8,964 nt of DNA, taken from contig DATNFP010000211.1 of assembly GCA_035606335.1 (NCBI GenBank), positions 1 through 8,964 of the forward strand, in the 5' to 3' direction. Both the position numbers and the translations under genes were made by a program. Shown here piece after piece: positions 1 through 6,541 of the stretch. The notes under the pieces are model-generated. The model saw nothing but the letters and a program-made list of their open reading frames with translations. It was not told the DNA's origin and did no database searches. This DNA is from DATNFP01 sp035606335. GTDB taxonomy: Bacteria; Bacteroidota; Bacteroidia; Chitinophagales; Chitinophagaceae. Every line of letters starts with the position of its first letter. Within the stretch, counting starts at the first letter, position 1.

Positions 1-244
1 TCTTAATAACGTAAGGGCAGGTATTACATGAAAACATTACAAGCAGCCCTTCGGAAGTAACAGCCTTTGATAAAGTTACAAGTTCACCATTCGTTGATTG
101 CATTGCAACATTTTTTACAGAACCGGGAATTTCACTACCAATAGGCAGACTGGAAATATGATTTGACTGTGCAAACATGTTAAATGGCATTACTAACGCA
201 ACACTTAATATTATTGAAGCAGCTGCCAATGTAATCTTACTCAT
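1..244 (-). CDS. Exported redoxin / thioredoxin-like protein, N-terminal part (cut by window edge)
   Basis: Only the first 81 codons are inside the window; the reading frame is open through the left edge. The ATG at 244-242 opens a hydrophobic signal peptide (residues about 4-26) ending in MFAQ, a plausible signal peptidase site just before SNH. After it comes the start of a thioredoxin fold: a PIGSEIP entry segment (residues 34-40), a strand LLVMF (67-71), then a CNTCPYV motif with cysteines 73 and 76. A CXXCP motif right after the first core strand is typical of the AhpC/TSA-like redoxin family, so a periplasmic thiol-disulfide or peroxide-linked redox role is likely. It lies downstream of the heme c/copper monooxygenase-like gene on the same strand, 91 bases away, and could be co-transcribed or use its own promoter in the tandem repeat. 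The exact subfamily cannot be fixed without the C-terminal part. Confidence 0.8.
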   Translation of the reverse strand, partial: MSKITLAAASIILSVALVMPFNMFAQSNHISSLPIGSEIPGSVKNVAMQSTNGELVTLSKAVTSEGLLVMFSCNTCPYVIK

Positions 245-256
245 AGGTAATATTTT

Positions 257-304
257 TCTAAAGTTAGCTAATTAAGCGTATCTAAAGTTAGCTAATTAAG
301 CGTA
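257..304. repeat. Perfect 24-bp tandem duplication upstream of the redoxin gene
   Basis: Bases 257-280 and 281-304 are identical 24-mers lying head to tail with no spacer. Each contains the palindrome TTAGCTAA and, read on the minus strand, the octamer TAACTTTA. The repeat fills half of the 91-base gap between the heme c/copper protein gene and the redoxin gene. Its inner edge is 12 bases from the redoxin start codon. A promoter or operator role is inferred, not shown. Confidence 0.9.
259..290 (-). promoter_or_regulatory. Possible duplicated -7 promoter boxes for the redoxin gene
   Basis: On the minus strand TAACTTTA occurs at 266-259 and again at 290-283, one per repeat copy. It differs from the Bacteroidota -7 consensus TAnnTTTG only in the last base, and the same octamer stands upstream of clpS in this window. 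I see no TTG-type -33 element at the usual distance from either copy, so the call is weak. If functional, transcripts would start about 8 and 32 bases upstream of the redoxin ATG. Confidence 0.3.
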
Positions 305-335
305 AGAGAGTTTTAAATAAAATGTAAAAAATTAT

Positions 336-1703
336 CTACTTGGTATCCAGGCTGATCTGCTCATCACCGGGTTGATAAGGTAAATAAGTGATAATGAATT
401 GAAACATCTCATCTGTTGATTTCATACTTCCATTTCTATCCCTCACTACCTGTGGCGGACTGAAAGGATTATACAGGTTTTGTTTTGTGTTATCATATAC
501 TCCTTCGGCAACAATTGTACTACCAGCAGGTATCTTCACCATTTTTTTAAATGTATAGAAGTACTGCCAGTTAAAGTCCCAACGGGGAATGGATATTAAA
601 CGGATGGTATCCCCATTTGGCTTTAATGCATAGGCTTTAAAGCTCTTGCCTAACAAGTGCATGTGTGGATTTATGGTAAGAACAGATATATCCTGCCCTA
701 TCGTAAACCTGCTAAAGACTTTCTTCACGGTATTAGGCATTATGATCAGATCAGGCAATACAGGAGAAACTCCCAATGTGCCCAACTGAAACTCCTGTAC
801 CGGCCTGGTAGGAGGCACTTTTGAAAAGAATACGTTTATATAAGAGCTATCCCATATATCCTTATTCTTTGTAAAACCGTAATGTAGGTCATTCAGTAAG
901 AACGCTCCTTTACGAGGTAGCATGTACCCTCCTATTCCCTGTGGGTATGGCTTTACAAAAACACCGGGCAAATAATTTACAACAGATTTTTCCAATGTAG
1001 GATAGGTGCCATCGTCATTAGGTATGCCTAATTTTTGATACGCTTGTAAAATAGTTGTGTCTTCCACCATATTCACATCACACAATCCATCGAAAACATT
1101 TTTCTTTTTATCGAAATCATATTTTATCATATCACCATTTACATGATGTACAACGTTATTATTGCCGGGCACAAATTCAATCACACTTGCGAAAGTATCG
1201 TGCGGCAATTCAAAAGGGACTTTGACCAATAAAAATCTGTCGCCACTATTTGCTTTGAGAAAATATGGCTGAACCGGCAAGCGTAGATCCGGTTTACCGA
1301 TGTATGAACCATAAGGATATGTAGGTTCAGGGGGTAATTTATCTTTAGGCCCTTCAGGAGCGCCTTGTTTCACCCATTTCTCAATGGTTTCTATATCCTG
1401 ATCACTTAAAATGCGTTGCCCCACGAATTCGGTATAATGAGGATCTGCCGGCCATGGGGGCATCAACCTTTCTCTTACTACATAATCAATAGAAGATGCA
1501 TATTGTTTAGCATCTGAATAGGTAACAAGAGAAAAATGTGCTGTTCCATTTGGACGATGACAAATAGTGCAATTTTGATAAAGTATGGGAGTTATATGCT
1601 CTGTAAAAGTTATATGGGCAGGGATACTTTCTTTATTACCGCATTCAGTATAAACAACTATAAATGATAAAAAAATAAGAGTGCTAAATACTTTTCTTTG
1701 CAT
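336..1703 (-). CDS. Exported heme c protein with PHM-like copper type II monooxygenase region
   Basis: 455 residues. The N-terminus (1-20) is a hydrophobic export signal followed by Cys21; the flanking residues (YTEC) make a poor lipobox, so lipidation is uncertain. A small cytochrome c-like domain follows (about 30-115) with one CTICH heme site (Cys45, Cys48, His49) and a conserved MPPW (Met81 is the likely distal heme ligand). The rest (about 155-440) matches the layout of peptidylglycine/dopamine-type copper monooxygenases. His186-His187 and His274 correspond to the first copper site. His347-Met-His349 and Met433 (in DEM) correspond to the second. All six expected copper ligands are therefore present. 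The substrate is unknown. The heme could supply electrons in place of ascorbate (inference). The ATG at 1703 lies inside the 3' end of the YihY-family gene (20-base overlap), suggesting translational coupling. An exported redoxin gene follows downstream. Confidence 0.85.
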   Translation of the reverse strand: MQRKVFSTLIFLSFIVVYTECGNKESIPAHITFTEHITPILYQNCTICHRPNGTAHFSLVTYSDAKQYASSIDYVVRERLMPPWPADPHYTEFVGQRILSDQDIETIEKWVKQGAPEGPKDKLPPEPTYPYGSYIGKPDLRLPVQPYFLKANSGDRFLLVKVPFELPHDTFASVIEFVPGNNNVVHHVNGDMIKYDFDKKKNVFDGLCDVNMVEDTTILQAYQKLGIPNDDGTYPTLEKSVVNYLPGVFVKPYPQGIGGYMLPRKGAFLLNDLHYGFTKNKDIWDSSYINVFFSKVPPTRPVQEFQLGTLGVSPVLPDLIIMPNTVKKVFSRFTIGQDISVLTINPHMHLLGKSFKAYALKPNGDTIRLISIPRWDFNWQYFYTFKKMVKIPAGSTIVAEGVYDNTKQNLYNPFSPPQVVRDRNGSMKSTDEMFQFIITYLPYQPGDEQISLDTK

Positions 1704-2619
1704 GTCTTTTGTGTGATAGTTTTCCCAGCAGAATACTAACGTTCAGTTCGTATCCTATCAAAATTACCAATGTGTTTAACCATACCCAAACCATAAACGC
1801 AGTTAAAGTGCCTATGGAACCATAAACTTTGTTATAATTAATAAAGTTATTTACCAGGTAGAAAAAGACCAGGCTGGTAATAACGCTAAGTAACGTTGCA
1901 AAAATAGACCCAACCGAAACGAATTTAAAACGGTGTGTGAGGGATGGGCCATACGTATAAATAATGCATATGGCACAAAATATAATAATAACGAAAATTA
2001 AAAGACTCAATAATTTAACCGCAAGTATGTTGTGAAATATTTTAAGGACATAAAAGTTCAAACGTTCAGTTTGAATGATTAATATGGCAAGAGAAACAAT
2101 CATTACACCTATCAATACAAAAGTCAGCTTAATAGCTGTCCATCGGCGCGATAAGCTCGACCGCTTTTTATATAATGCCAGGCTCCTGTCGAAGCTTCTC
2201 ATCAATCCCATCATGCCATTGGATGAAAAGAACAATATCAAAACAACGCCAAAACCAAGTACATCATTTCTTTGAGTATTCATAAAGTCAATTACAACCT
2301 TACTTACCGACTGATAAATGTAATTGTTAGGTGTAACTAACCTTAACGTTGTCAGGATAGTTTTTTGAACACCATTAAGTGGCAGATATGGCACAAGAGA
2401 TAATAGGAACAAAAAGGTTGGCGGCATAGCCATCAGGAAATTGTAAGTAACAGCCGCAGCTCTCTCTATAAGCTTAATGTTATTGAGCTCCCGTATGAAA
2501 AAACGTGATACCTCATATAGGGTAACTCTCTCTTTTCCCGGCAATACTACCTTTTTAGTAGCATCTATTACCGACCGTACCGGAGGCCATTTATATATCC
2601 TTAGTTCCAGTTTCGTCAT
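1684..2619 (-). CDS. YihY/BrkB-family inner-membrane protein
   Basis: 311 residues. A cytoplasmic N-terminal stretch (1-50) contains a KERVTLYEVSRFFIRELN segment. It is followed by about six predicted membrane helices near residues 57-79, 119-140, 163-183, 199-221, 235-256 and 270-292. Family hallmarks are the AAAVTYNFLMAMPP segment entering helix 1, YGSIGTL (266-272) before the last helix, and GYELNV (289-294) at its end; the tail is basic. Length and topology fit the UPF0761/YihY family. This family was once called ribonuclease BN, an assignment later shown to belong to another protein, so no enzymatic role should be assumed; transport or envelope functions have been proposed. It starts 15 bases after the DPP IV-like gene and its 3' end overlaps the heme c/copper gene by 20 bases, so the three are probably one transcript. 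No clear ribosome binding site precedes the ATG, which is normal in this phylum. Confidence 0.88.
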   Translation of the reverse strand: MTKLELRIYKWPPVRSVIDATKKVVLPGKERVTLYEVSRFFIRELNNIKLIERAAAVTYNFLMAMPPTFLFLLSLVPYLPLNGVQKTILTTLRLVTPNNYIYQSVSKVVIDFMNTQRNDVLGFGVVLILFFSSNGMMGLMRSFDRSLALYKKRSSLSRRWTAIKLTFVLIGVMIVSLAILIIQTERLNFYVLKIFHNILAVKLLSLLIFVIIIFCAICIIYTYGPSLTHRFKFVSVGSIFATLLSVITSLVFFYLVNNFINYNKVYGSIGTLTAFMVWVWLNTLVILIGYELNVSILLGKLSHKRHAKKSI

Positions 2620-2634
2620 TCGAGGCGAAAGGTA

Positions 2635-4809
2635 TCAAAGATTTTTAAGTATAAAATCAGTCATTCTCGTATACAAGTGATAACGGGTATTGCCGCCATA
2701 TATGCCATGGTTTTTATTAGGATAATATTCACTTTCAAATTGCTTATTGGCTTTTATTAAAGCATCAGTGAGCATTACTGAATTTTGAAAATGTACATTA
2801 TCGTCGGCAGTACCCGCAACAAGCAATAATTTTCCCTTCAAAAGGCTTGCCATTTTTTCAGGAGCATTGTCATCGTAGCCTTTTTCATTTTCCTGTGGCG
2901 TGCGCATGTACCTCTCGGTGTAAATATTGTCATAAAAACGCCAATTGGTGACGGGTGCGATAGATATTGCTGCTTTGAACACATCATTTCCCTTCAGGAT
3001 ACAGGTAGCACTCATAAACCCACCATAGCTCCAGCCCCAGATGCCTATGCGACCTTTATCTACATAAGGCAAGCCTCCAAGATATTTTGCCACAGCTATC
3101 TGATCATCGCTTTCCAGTTTGCCCAACTGCAAATAGGTTTTCTTCCTGAATTCTTCTCCCCTGAACCCTGTACCAGTCCCATCAGCACAAACAATGATAT
3201 ATCCTTTTTCAGCCAGCATCTCATGCCAGAAGAAATCGCCAACAGGAAAACGATCAGCTACCTGCTGAGAATTTGGTCCGCTATATTGATACATCAGTAC
3301 CGGGTATTTTTTATTGCTATCAAAATTTGGAGGAGTTATTATCCAGGCATTCAGCTTTATATTATTTGCACCTCTTACTTTAGTTAAACTGATATTGCCC
3401 AGATCATATTCATTCATTTTCTGCTTCAGTTCCCTATTATCTTCCAGAGTACGGATAATTTTTCCGTTTGCATCACGCAGGTAATAAACAGGAACAGAAT
3501 TCAGTTCTGAATACCTATCGAGGAAAAAATTATAACCATCACACGGGGTAATGCCGTGCATACCTTTCTCTTCTGTGAGGCATTTTTTGTCCTTTCCTTC
3601 CCAGTCTATTGCATATAGCTTGCGCTGGAGGGGTGAAACCTCTGCTGAAGTATAATAAACCATGTCACGAACCGTATCTACACCTATCAATTCATCCACA
3701 TCATAATCACCCTTTGTAAGAAGAGTTAATTTTTGACGATGCCAGTCCCAGCGACAAAGGCGGTTGTAATTTTTTTGTTCACTATTAAATATAAACGAGT
3801 GACCATCCGGCAAAAATCGAAGATTGTCATTTATCTCTATATAGTACTTGTTTTCTTCTGTATAAATAACATCTGAAGCGCCGGTAACAACATTTGTTAA
3901 TAGTAACTCCAACTTATTCTGATGGCGGTTCATACGATATATGCAGAGCTCATCGGGATTTAATGTCCACTTTATTCTTGGGATGTATTGGTCGGTTTCA
4001 GTTCCTATAGATGCGTTAATAGTTTGCTTGGTTGTTACATTGTAAAGCTTTATTTGCACAATAGAATTACGTTCACCTGCTTTGGGGTATTTATAAGTAT
4101 ATAAAGTCGGATATAATGCATCGTACATCGGTATAGTGTATTCAGGCACGAGGCTCTCATCAAAGCGGTAATAGGCTATGCGCTTACCATCTGGTGACCA
4201 GCTATAAGCCTGGGTAAATTCAAATTCTTCTTCATATACCCAATCACAATTTCCATTTATTATTTTATTCTTTTCGCCATCAGTAGTAACGGGTATTGTT
4301 TGATCGCTTGAAAGATCTTTATAATAGAGGTTATTATCTTTTACAAAAGCTACTTTGGCTCCGTCGGGAGAGAAAGAGGCATGAAGCACTTTATCATAAT
4401 CCAGCAATTGGATGCTTCCTGTTTTAATATCATAAACGTACACGCGATACAATACTGAACGACGATAGATATGCTGACCATCAGTCAATAGCAACAACTT
4501 TTGTTCATCATTACTAAAAATATAATCTTCGATATTGATCTTCTTTCCACCTAATGTTTGTATTGCATTATCAAATATCGTTTTGCCTTTGCTTCCTGTT
4601 TCCAGATCGTAAACATGTATATATTGATGCCCATTGTCAGCATCGAGTTGTGTATAATGCTTCCCATCCTTCATAGCATTAAAGCCCGGAACATTCTTTA
4701 TCCTGAATGTGTAGTTGGTCCAGAGATCGTCGAGGGTTATTTGTTTTTTTGTTTGAGCTGTTGAGCTATAAGTTGCAGATAAGAATAACAGTATCCATAA
4801 GTAGCGCAT
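2635..4809 (-). CDS. Exported dipeptidyl peptidase IV-like S9 serine peptidase
   Basis: Expected to remove N-terminal dipeptides, typically X-Pro or X-Ala, from peptides in the periplasm or at the cell surface. With the ATG at 4809 it has 724 residues. Residues 1-18 form a signal peptide ending in STAQ. Residues about 40-470 form the DPP IV-type beta-propeller and include DWVYEEEF (189-196), whose paired glutamates hold the substrate amino terminus in this family. The C-terminal alpha/beta-hydrolase has YSGPNSQ (509-515, oxyanion-hole tyrosine), the nucleophile Ser594 in GWSYGG, Asp669 in GTADDNVHF and His701 in NHGIYG. The triad is complete and the length is normal. The frame also opens at TTG 4815, but the ATG two codons later is preferred: it starts the signal peptide and leaves a short leader from the promoter at 4831-4838. 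It is the likely first gene of the minus-strand operon with the YihY and heme c/copper genes. Confidence 0.95.
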   Translation of the reverse strand: MRYLWILLFLSATYSSTAQTKKQITLDDLWTNYTFRIKNVPGFNAMKDGKHYTQLDADNGHQYIHVYDLETGSKGKTIFDNAIQTLGGKKINIEDYIFSNDEQKLLLLTDGQHIYRRSVLYRVYVYDIKTGSIQLLDYDKVLHASFSPDGAKVAFVKDNNLYYKDLSSDQTIPVTTDGEKNKIINGNCDWVYEEEFEFTQAYSWSPDGKRIAYYRFDESLVPEYTIPMYDALYPTLYTYKYPKAGERNSIVQIKLYNVTTKQTINASIGTETDQYIPRIKWTLNPDELCIYRMNRHQNKLELLLTNVVTGASDVIYTEENKYYIEINDNLRFLPDGHSFIFNSEQKNYNRLCRWDWHRQKLTLLTKGDYDVDELIGVDTVRDMVYYTSAEVSPLQRKLYAIDWEGKDKKCLTEEKGMHGITPCDGYNFFLDRYSELNSVPVYYLRDANGKIIRTLEDNRELKQKMNEYDLGNISLTKVRGANNIKLNAWIITPPNFDSNKKYPVLMYQYSGPNSQQVADRFPVGDFFWHEMLAEKGYIIVCADGTGTGFRGEEFRKKTYLQLGKLESDDQIAVAKYLGGLPYVDKGRIGIWGWSYGGFMSATCILKGNDVFKAAISIAPVTNWRFYDNIYTERYMRTPQENEKGYDDNAPEKMASLLKGKLLLVAGTADDNVHFQNSVMLTDALIKANKQFESEYYPNKNHGIYGGNTRYHLYTRMTDFILKNL

Positions 4810-4830
4810 ATGCAAAAATTAAAGTGCGCT

Positions 4831-4838
4831 CAAAAATA
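4831..4838 (-). promoter_or_regulatory. Candidate -7 box for the DPP IV-like operon
   Basis: On the minus strand these bases read TATTTTTG, a perfect match to the Bacteroidota -7 consensus TAnnTTTG. The box lies 21 bases upstream of the preferred ATG at 4809, giving a predicted transcript start near 4824 and a leader of about 15 bases. No clear TTG -33 element is visible at the usual spacing, so the call rests on the -7 box and its position. Confidence 0.45.
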
Positions 4839-4866
4839 GCATGTTACACTCATAGCGAGAAATGTG

Positions 4867-4882
4867 CCTCTTATTAAAGAGG
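4867..4882. other. Small inverted repeat in the divergent gap 4810-4990
   Basis: CCTCTT and AAGAGG flank a 4-base ATTA loop, giving a 6-bp perfect stem. It lies between the candidate operon promoter at 4831-4838 and the small exported protein gene. It could be an operator or a chance hairpin; there is no T-tract and no convergent gene that would make it a terminator. Nothing else could be recognised in this 181-base gap apart from the promoter box. Confidence 0.25.
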
Positions 4883-4990
4883 GGGAAATAAATAGTGAAA
4901 AGACAATATACAGATACTAAAATGTAACACCAAAGCGTTATATTTATACTGGTATAGAATTTATTGTTGAACTTATTAAACATGTGTCGA

Positions 4991-5476
4991 ATGAAAAAGA
5001 TGATGTTATTAATGGCGTTTGCCTGTTTTACTATAACTGCATTTGCAAAATCCGAATCCAATCTTTCAACCCAGATACTTTCTTTTATTACAACAAATCC
5101 GTATGCTGCTACGCAAGATGATGTTTCGTCGCTACTCGGGAAGCCACTCAAAACTGAGGAAAGTAAAAACCAAAGCGTCTGGTACTATAAAACAGATAAC
5201 AATACCCTGACTATATATTGGGATAGTCGTGTAGATAAAATGGAAAAACTTTATTTTAATACATTAACAACAGCAGAAAAATCTGCATGGGATAACAATA
5301 CTGCGCATCTGCTAAAAACGGGAGAAACAGCGCTGACTGAAGCTATAAAAATATTAGGTGCTCCAAAAGATATGATGATAAAAGCTAATAGTCAGCAACT
5401 GCATTATGCCTATGCAAATAATGTGTTGAATTTATTTTTCAGGAAAGGAACCCTGGTTACTTACACTCTGTATTAA
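4991..5476 (+). CDS. Small exported protein of unknown function with two BamE/SmpA-like halves
   Basis: 161 residues; I do not recognise a named family. MKKMM followed by a hydrophobic run and AFAK (residues 1-20) is a clear signal peptide, which is why the ATG at 4991 is preferred over the in-frame TTG at 4964 and ATG at 4982. The mature part has two similar segments. Residues 43-90 contain DVSSLLGKP then WYY, an N-x-L strand and a final LYF. Residues 115-161 contain EAIKILGAP then HYAY, an N-x-L strand and a final TLY. The pattern of a short helix with LGxP, then a Tyr-containing strand and two further strands, resembles BamE/SmpA-type or PepSY-like small envelope domains (inference). It is monocistronic, divergent from the DPP IV-like gene, and its stop codon overlaps the 3' end of clpS by 4 bases. 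A periplasmic location is likely; the role is unknown. Confidence 0.8.
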   Translation: MKKMMLLMAFACFTITAFAKSESNLSTQILSFITTNPYAATQDDVSSLLGKPLKTEESKNQSVWYYKTDNNTLTIYWDSRVDKMEKLYFNTLTTAEKSAWDNNTAHLLKTGETALTEAIKILGAPKDMMIKANSQQLHYAYANNVLNLFFRKGTLVTYTLY

Positions 5477-5775
5477 TAATCTATTGTCGCTTGAATTCCC
5501 CTATCTATTAATGCTTCACATTTTGGGCGAAGGAAATCGAAACTGCCTTTCTTTACCCCATATTTCCCTTTACTGTGGATGATCATAGCACATTGTTCTG
5601 CCTGTTCAGGTGAATGCTCGCATACATCTACAAGGGATTCTATTACCCAATCGAAAGTATTTACTTCATCATTCCACACAATGAGATTATGTAACTCCTC
5701 AGTGAGTACATCCAGCTCTTCCTGCTCTTGTGTTTGCCATTGAATACCAGGGCGGTTTTCCAAATTGGCGCTCAT
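5473..5775 (-). CDS. clpS: ClpS, ATP-dependent Clp protease adaptor
   Basis: 100 residues, normal length for ClpS. ClpS is a cytosolic adaptor that binds proteins with bulky hydrophobic N-terminal residues (N-degrons) and hands them to the ClpA/ClpC unfoldase of the ClpP protease. The flexible N-terminal arm (1-28) is rich in Glu and Gln. The core begins with LIVWNDEVNTF (31-41), which contains the conserved Asn35-Asp36 that contact the substrate amino terminus. The CAMIIHSKGKYGV segment (62-74) carries His67, equivalent to the binding-pocket histidine His66 of the E. coli protein. The Trp before Asn-Asp and the Lys-Tyr-Gly-Val after the histidine are usual in Bacteroidota versions. It stands alone here with no clpA or clpC beside it. 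The gene converges with the small exported protein gene, their ends overlapping by 4 bases. A candidate promoter lies at 5795-5826. Confidence 0.93.
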   Translation of the reverse strand: MSANLENRPGIQWQTQEQEELDVLTEELHNLIVWNDEVNTFDWVIESLVDVCEHSPEQAEQCAMIIHSKGKYGVKKGSFDFLRPKCEALIDRGIQATIDY

Positions 5776-5794
5776 ATACCTCTAATATTTTAAG

Positions 5795-5827
5795 TAAAGT
5801 TACGCAAGTAATGATAAAAAATTCAAG
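5795..5827 (-). promoter_or_regulatory. Candidate promoter for clpS
   Basis: On the minus strand a CTTG at 5827-5824 is followed, after 21 bases, by TAACTTTA at 5802-5795. This fits the Bacteroidota arrangement of a TTG -33 element and a TAnnTTTG -7 element with one mismatch in the last base. The predicted transcript start is near 5788, about a dozen bases upstream of the clpS ATG at 5775. The same octamer occurs twice in the tandem repeat upstream of the redoxin gene. Confidence 0.45.
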
Positions 5828-5948
5828 TTATACATTATTATTTTTTTATTTATTTCCTGTTTGCTCTATTTAAAAAACATCAATTCAATCGAATTAGGAA
5901 CGAGTTTTTTATCTTGCCTGATTATTTCTTTTCTAAAAAAATAAAGGA

Positions 5949-6482
5949 GTGTTTACCAAAAAGAAAATGGAAGAACTGGATAGAATAAATCCGGAAGAAA
6001 TACATAGTATTAATAAAAATAATATAATTATTATATTGGATGACGTGCGTAGCATGCATAATGTAGGCTCGGTGTTCCGTACGTGTGATGCTTTTGCTGC
6101 GGAAGCGATCTATCTATGTGGGTATACCCCTACTCCTCCCCACCGGGATATCCACAAAACAGCATTAGGCGCAACCGAAACTGTGAAATGGCAGCATTTT
6201 GAAAAGACAATAGATGCAGTAGTGGCTGCTCAACAAGCCGGGCACAAGATATTTGCTGTAGAACAAACACATAACAGCACAGCATTAAACCAATTTACCT
6301 GGTATGGTGAAAAAATAGCGCTTGTTTTTGGCAATGAAGTAAGCGGAGTAAATGAACAAGTGCTAAGAGTAGCCGACGGAAGTATAGAAATCCCCCAATG
6401 GGGTTCCAAACATTCGCTGAATATATCTGTAAGCGTGGGTATTGTGCTTTGGGAAATGGTGAGAAATGCCCATAAAATGTAA
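5949..6482 (+). CDS. SpoU/TrmH-family (SPOUT) RNA 2'-O-methyltransferase
   Basis: 177 residues from GTG 5949; an ATG at 5967 would give 171. SPOUT enzymes transfer a methyl group from S-adenosylmethionine to a ribose 2'-OH of tRNA or rRNA, acting as knotted dimers in the cytosol. The three family motifs are present: NVGSVFRT (residues 39-46, catalytic Asn and Arg), LVFGNEVSGV (about 125-134), and IPQWGSKHSLNISVSVG (about 148-164), which forms the cofactor-binding knot. There is no N-terminal L30e-like substrate-binding domain, so this is a minimal single-domain version and the target base cannot be assigned. I favour GTG because close relatives, as I recall them, carry several basic residues before the EEL segment; an AAGGAG sequence touches the GTG and would fit the ATG only with a long 17-base spacing. 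It is divergent from clpS and followed directly by a strong hairpin. Confidence 0.92.
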   Translation: MFTKKKMEELDRINPEEIHSINKNNIIIILDDVRSMHNVGSVFRTCDAFAAEAIYLCGYTPTPPHRDIHKTALGATETVKWQHFEKTIDAVVAAQQAGHKIFAVEQTHNSTALNQFTWYGEKIALVFGNEVSGVNEQVLRVADGSIEIPQWGSKHSLNISVSVGIVLWEMVRNAHKM

Positions 6483-6507
6483 GACCCATTCTTGCAGAAT
6501 GGGTCTT
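6481..6507. terminator. Hairpin terminator between the RNA methyltransferase and ilvE
   Basis: Bases 6481-6492 and 6496-6507 are perfect reverse complements (12-bp stem, TGC loop). The stem begins inside the TAA stop codon of the methyltransferase and lies 34 bases past the ilvE stop. The position between two convergent genes suggests a bidirectional terminator. The following tracts (CTTCTTC on plus, ACATTTTA on minus) are only moderately T-rich. Confidence 0.75.
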
Positions 6508-6541
6508 CTTCAGTAGGTATCTCTTATACTCTGAATTCTCT

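Noticed and set aside
2075..2680. Two short plus-strand open frames over the YihY-family gene
   Set aside because: Both are antisense to a gene with clear family motifs; there is no promoter or domain support.
4819..5151. 110-codon minus-strand open frame across the divergent promoter region
   Set aside because: It overlaps the signal-peptide region of the exported protein gene and the promoter box of the peptidase operon; its translation has no domain character.
5867..5925. TATCTTGC near 5910 as a promoter for the RNA methyltransferase
   Set aside because: It is one base short of the TAnnTTTG layout and has no -33 element at a usual distance; too weak to list.
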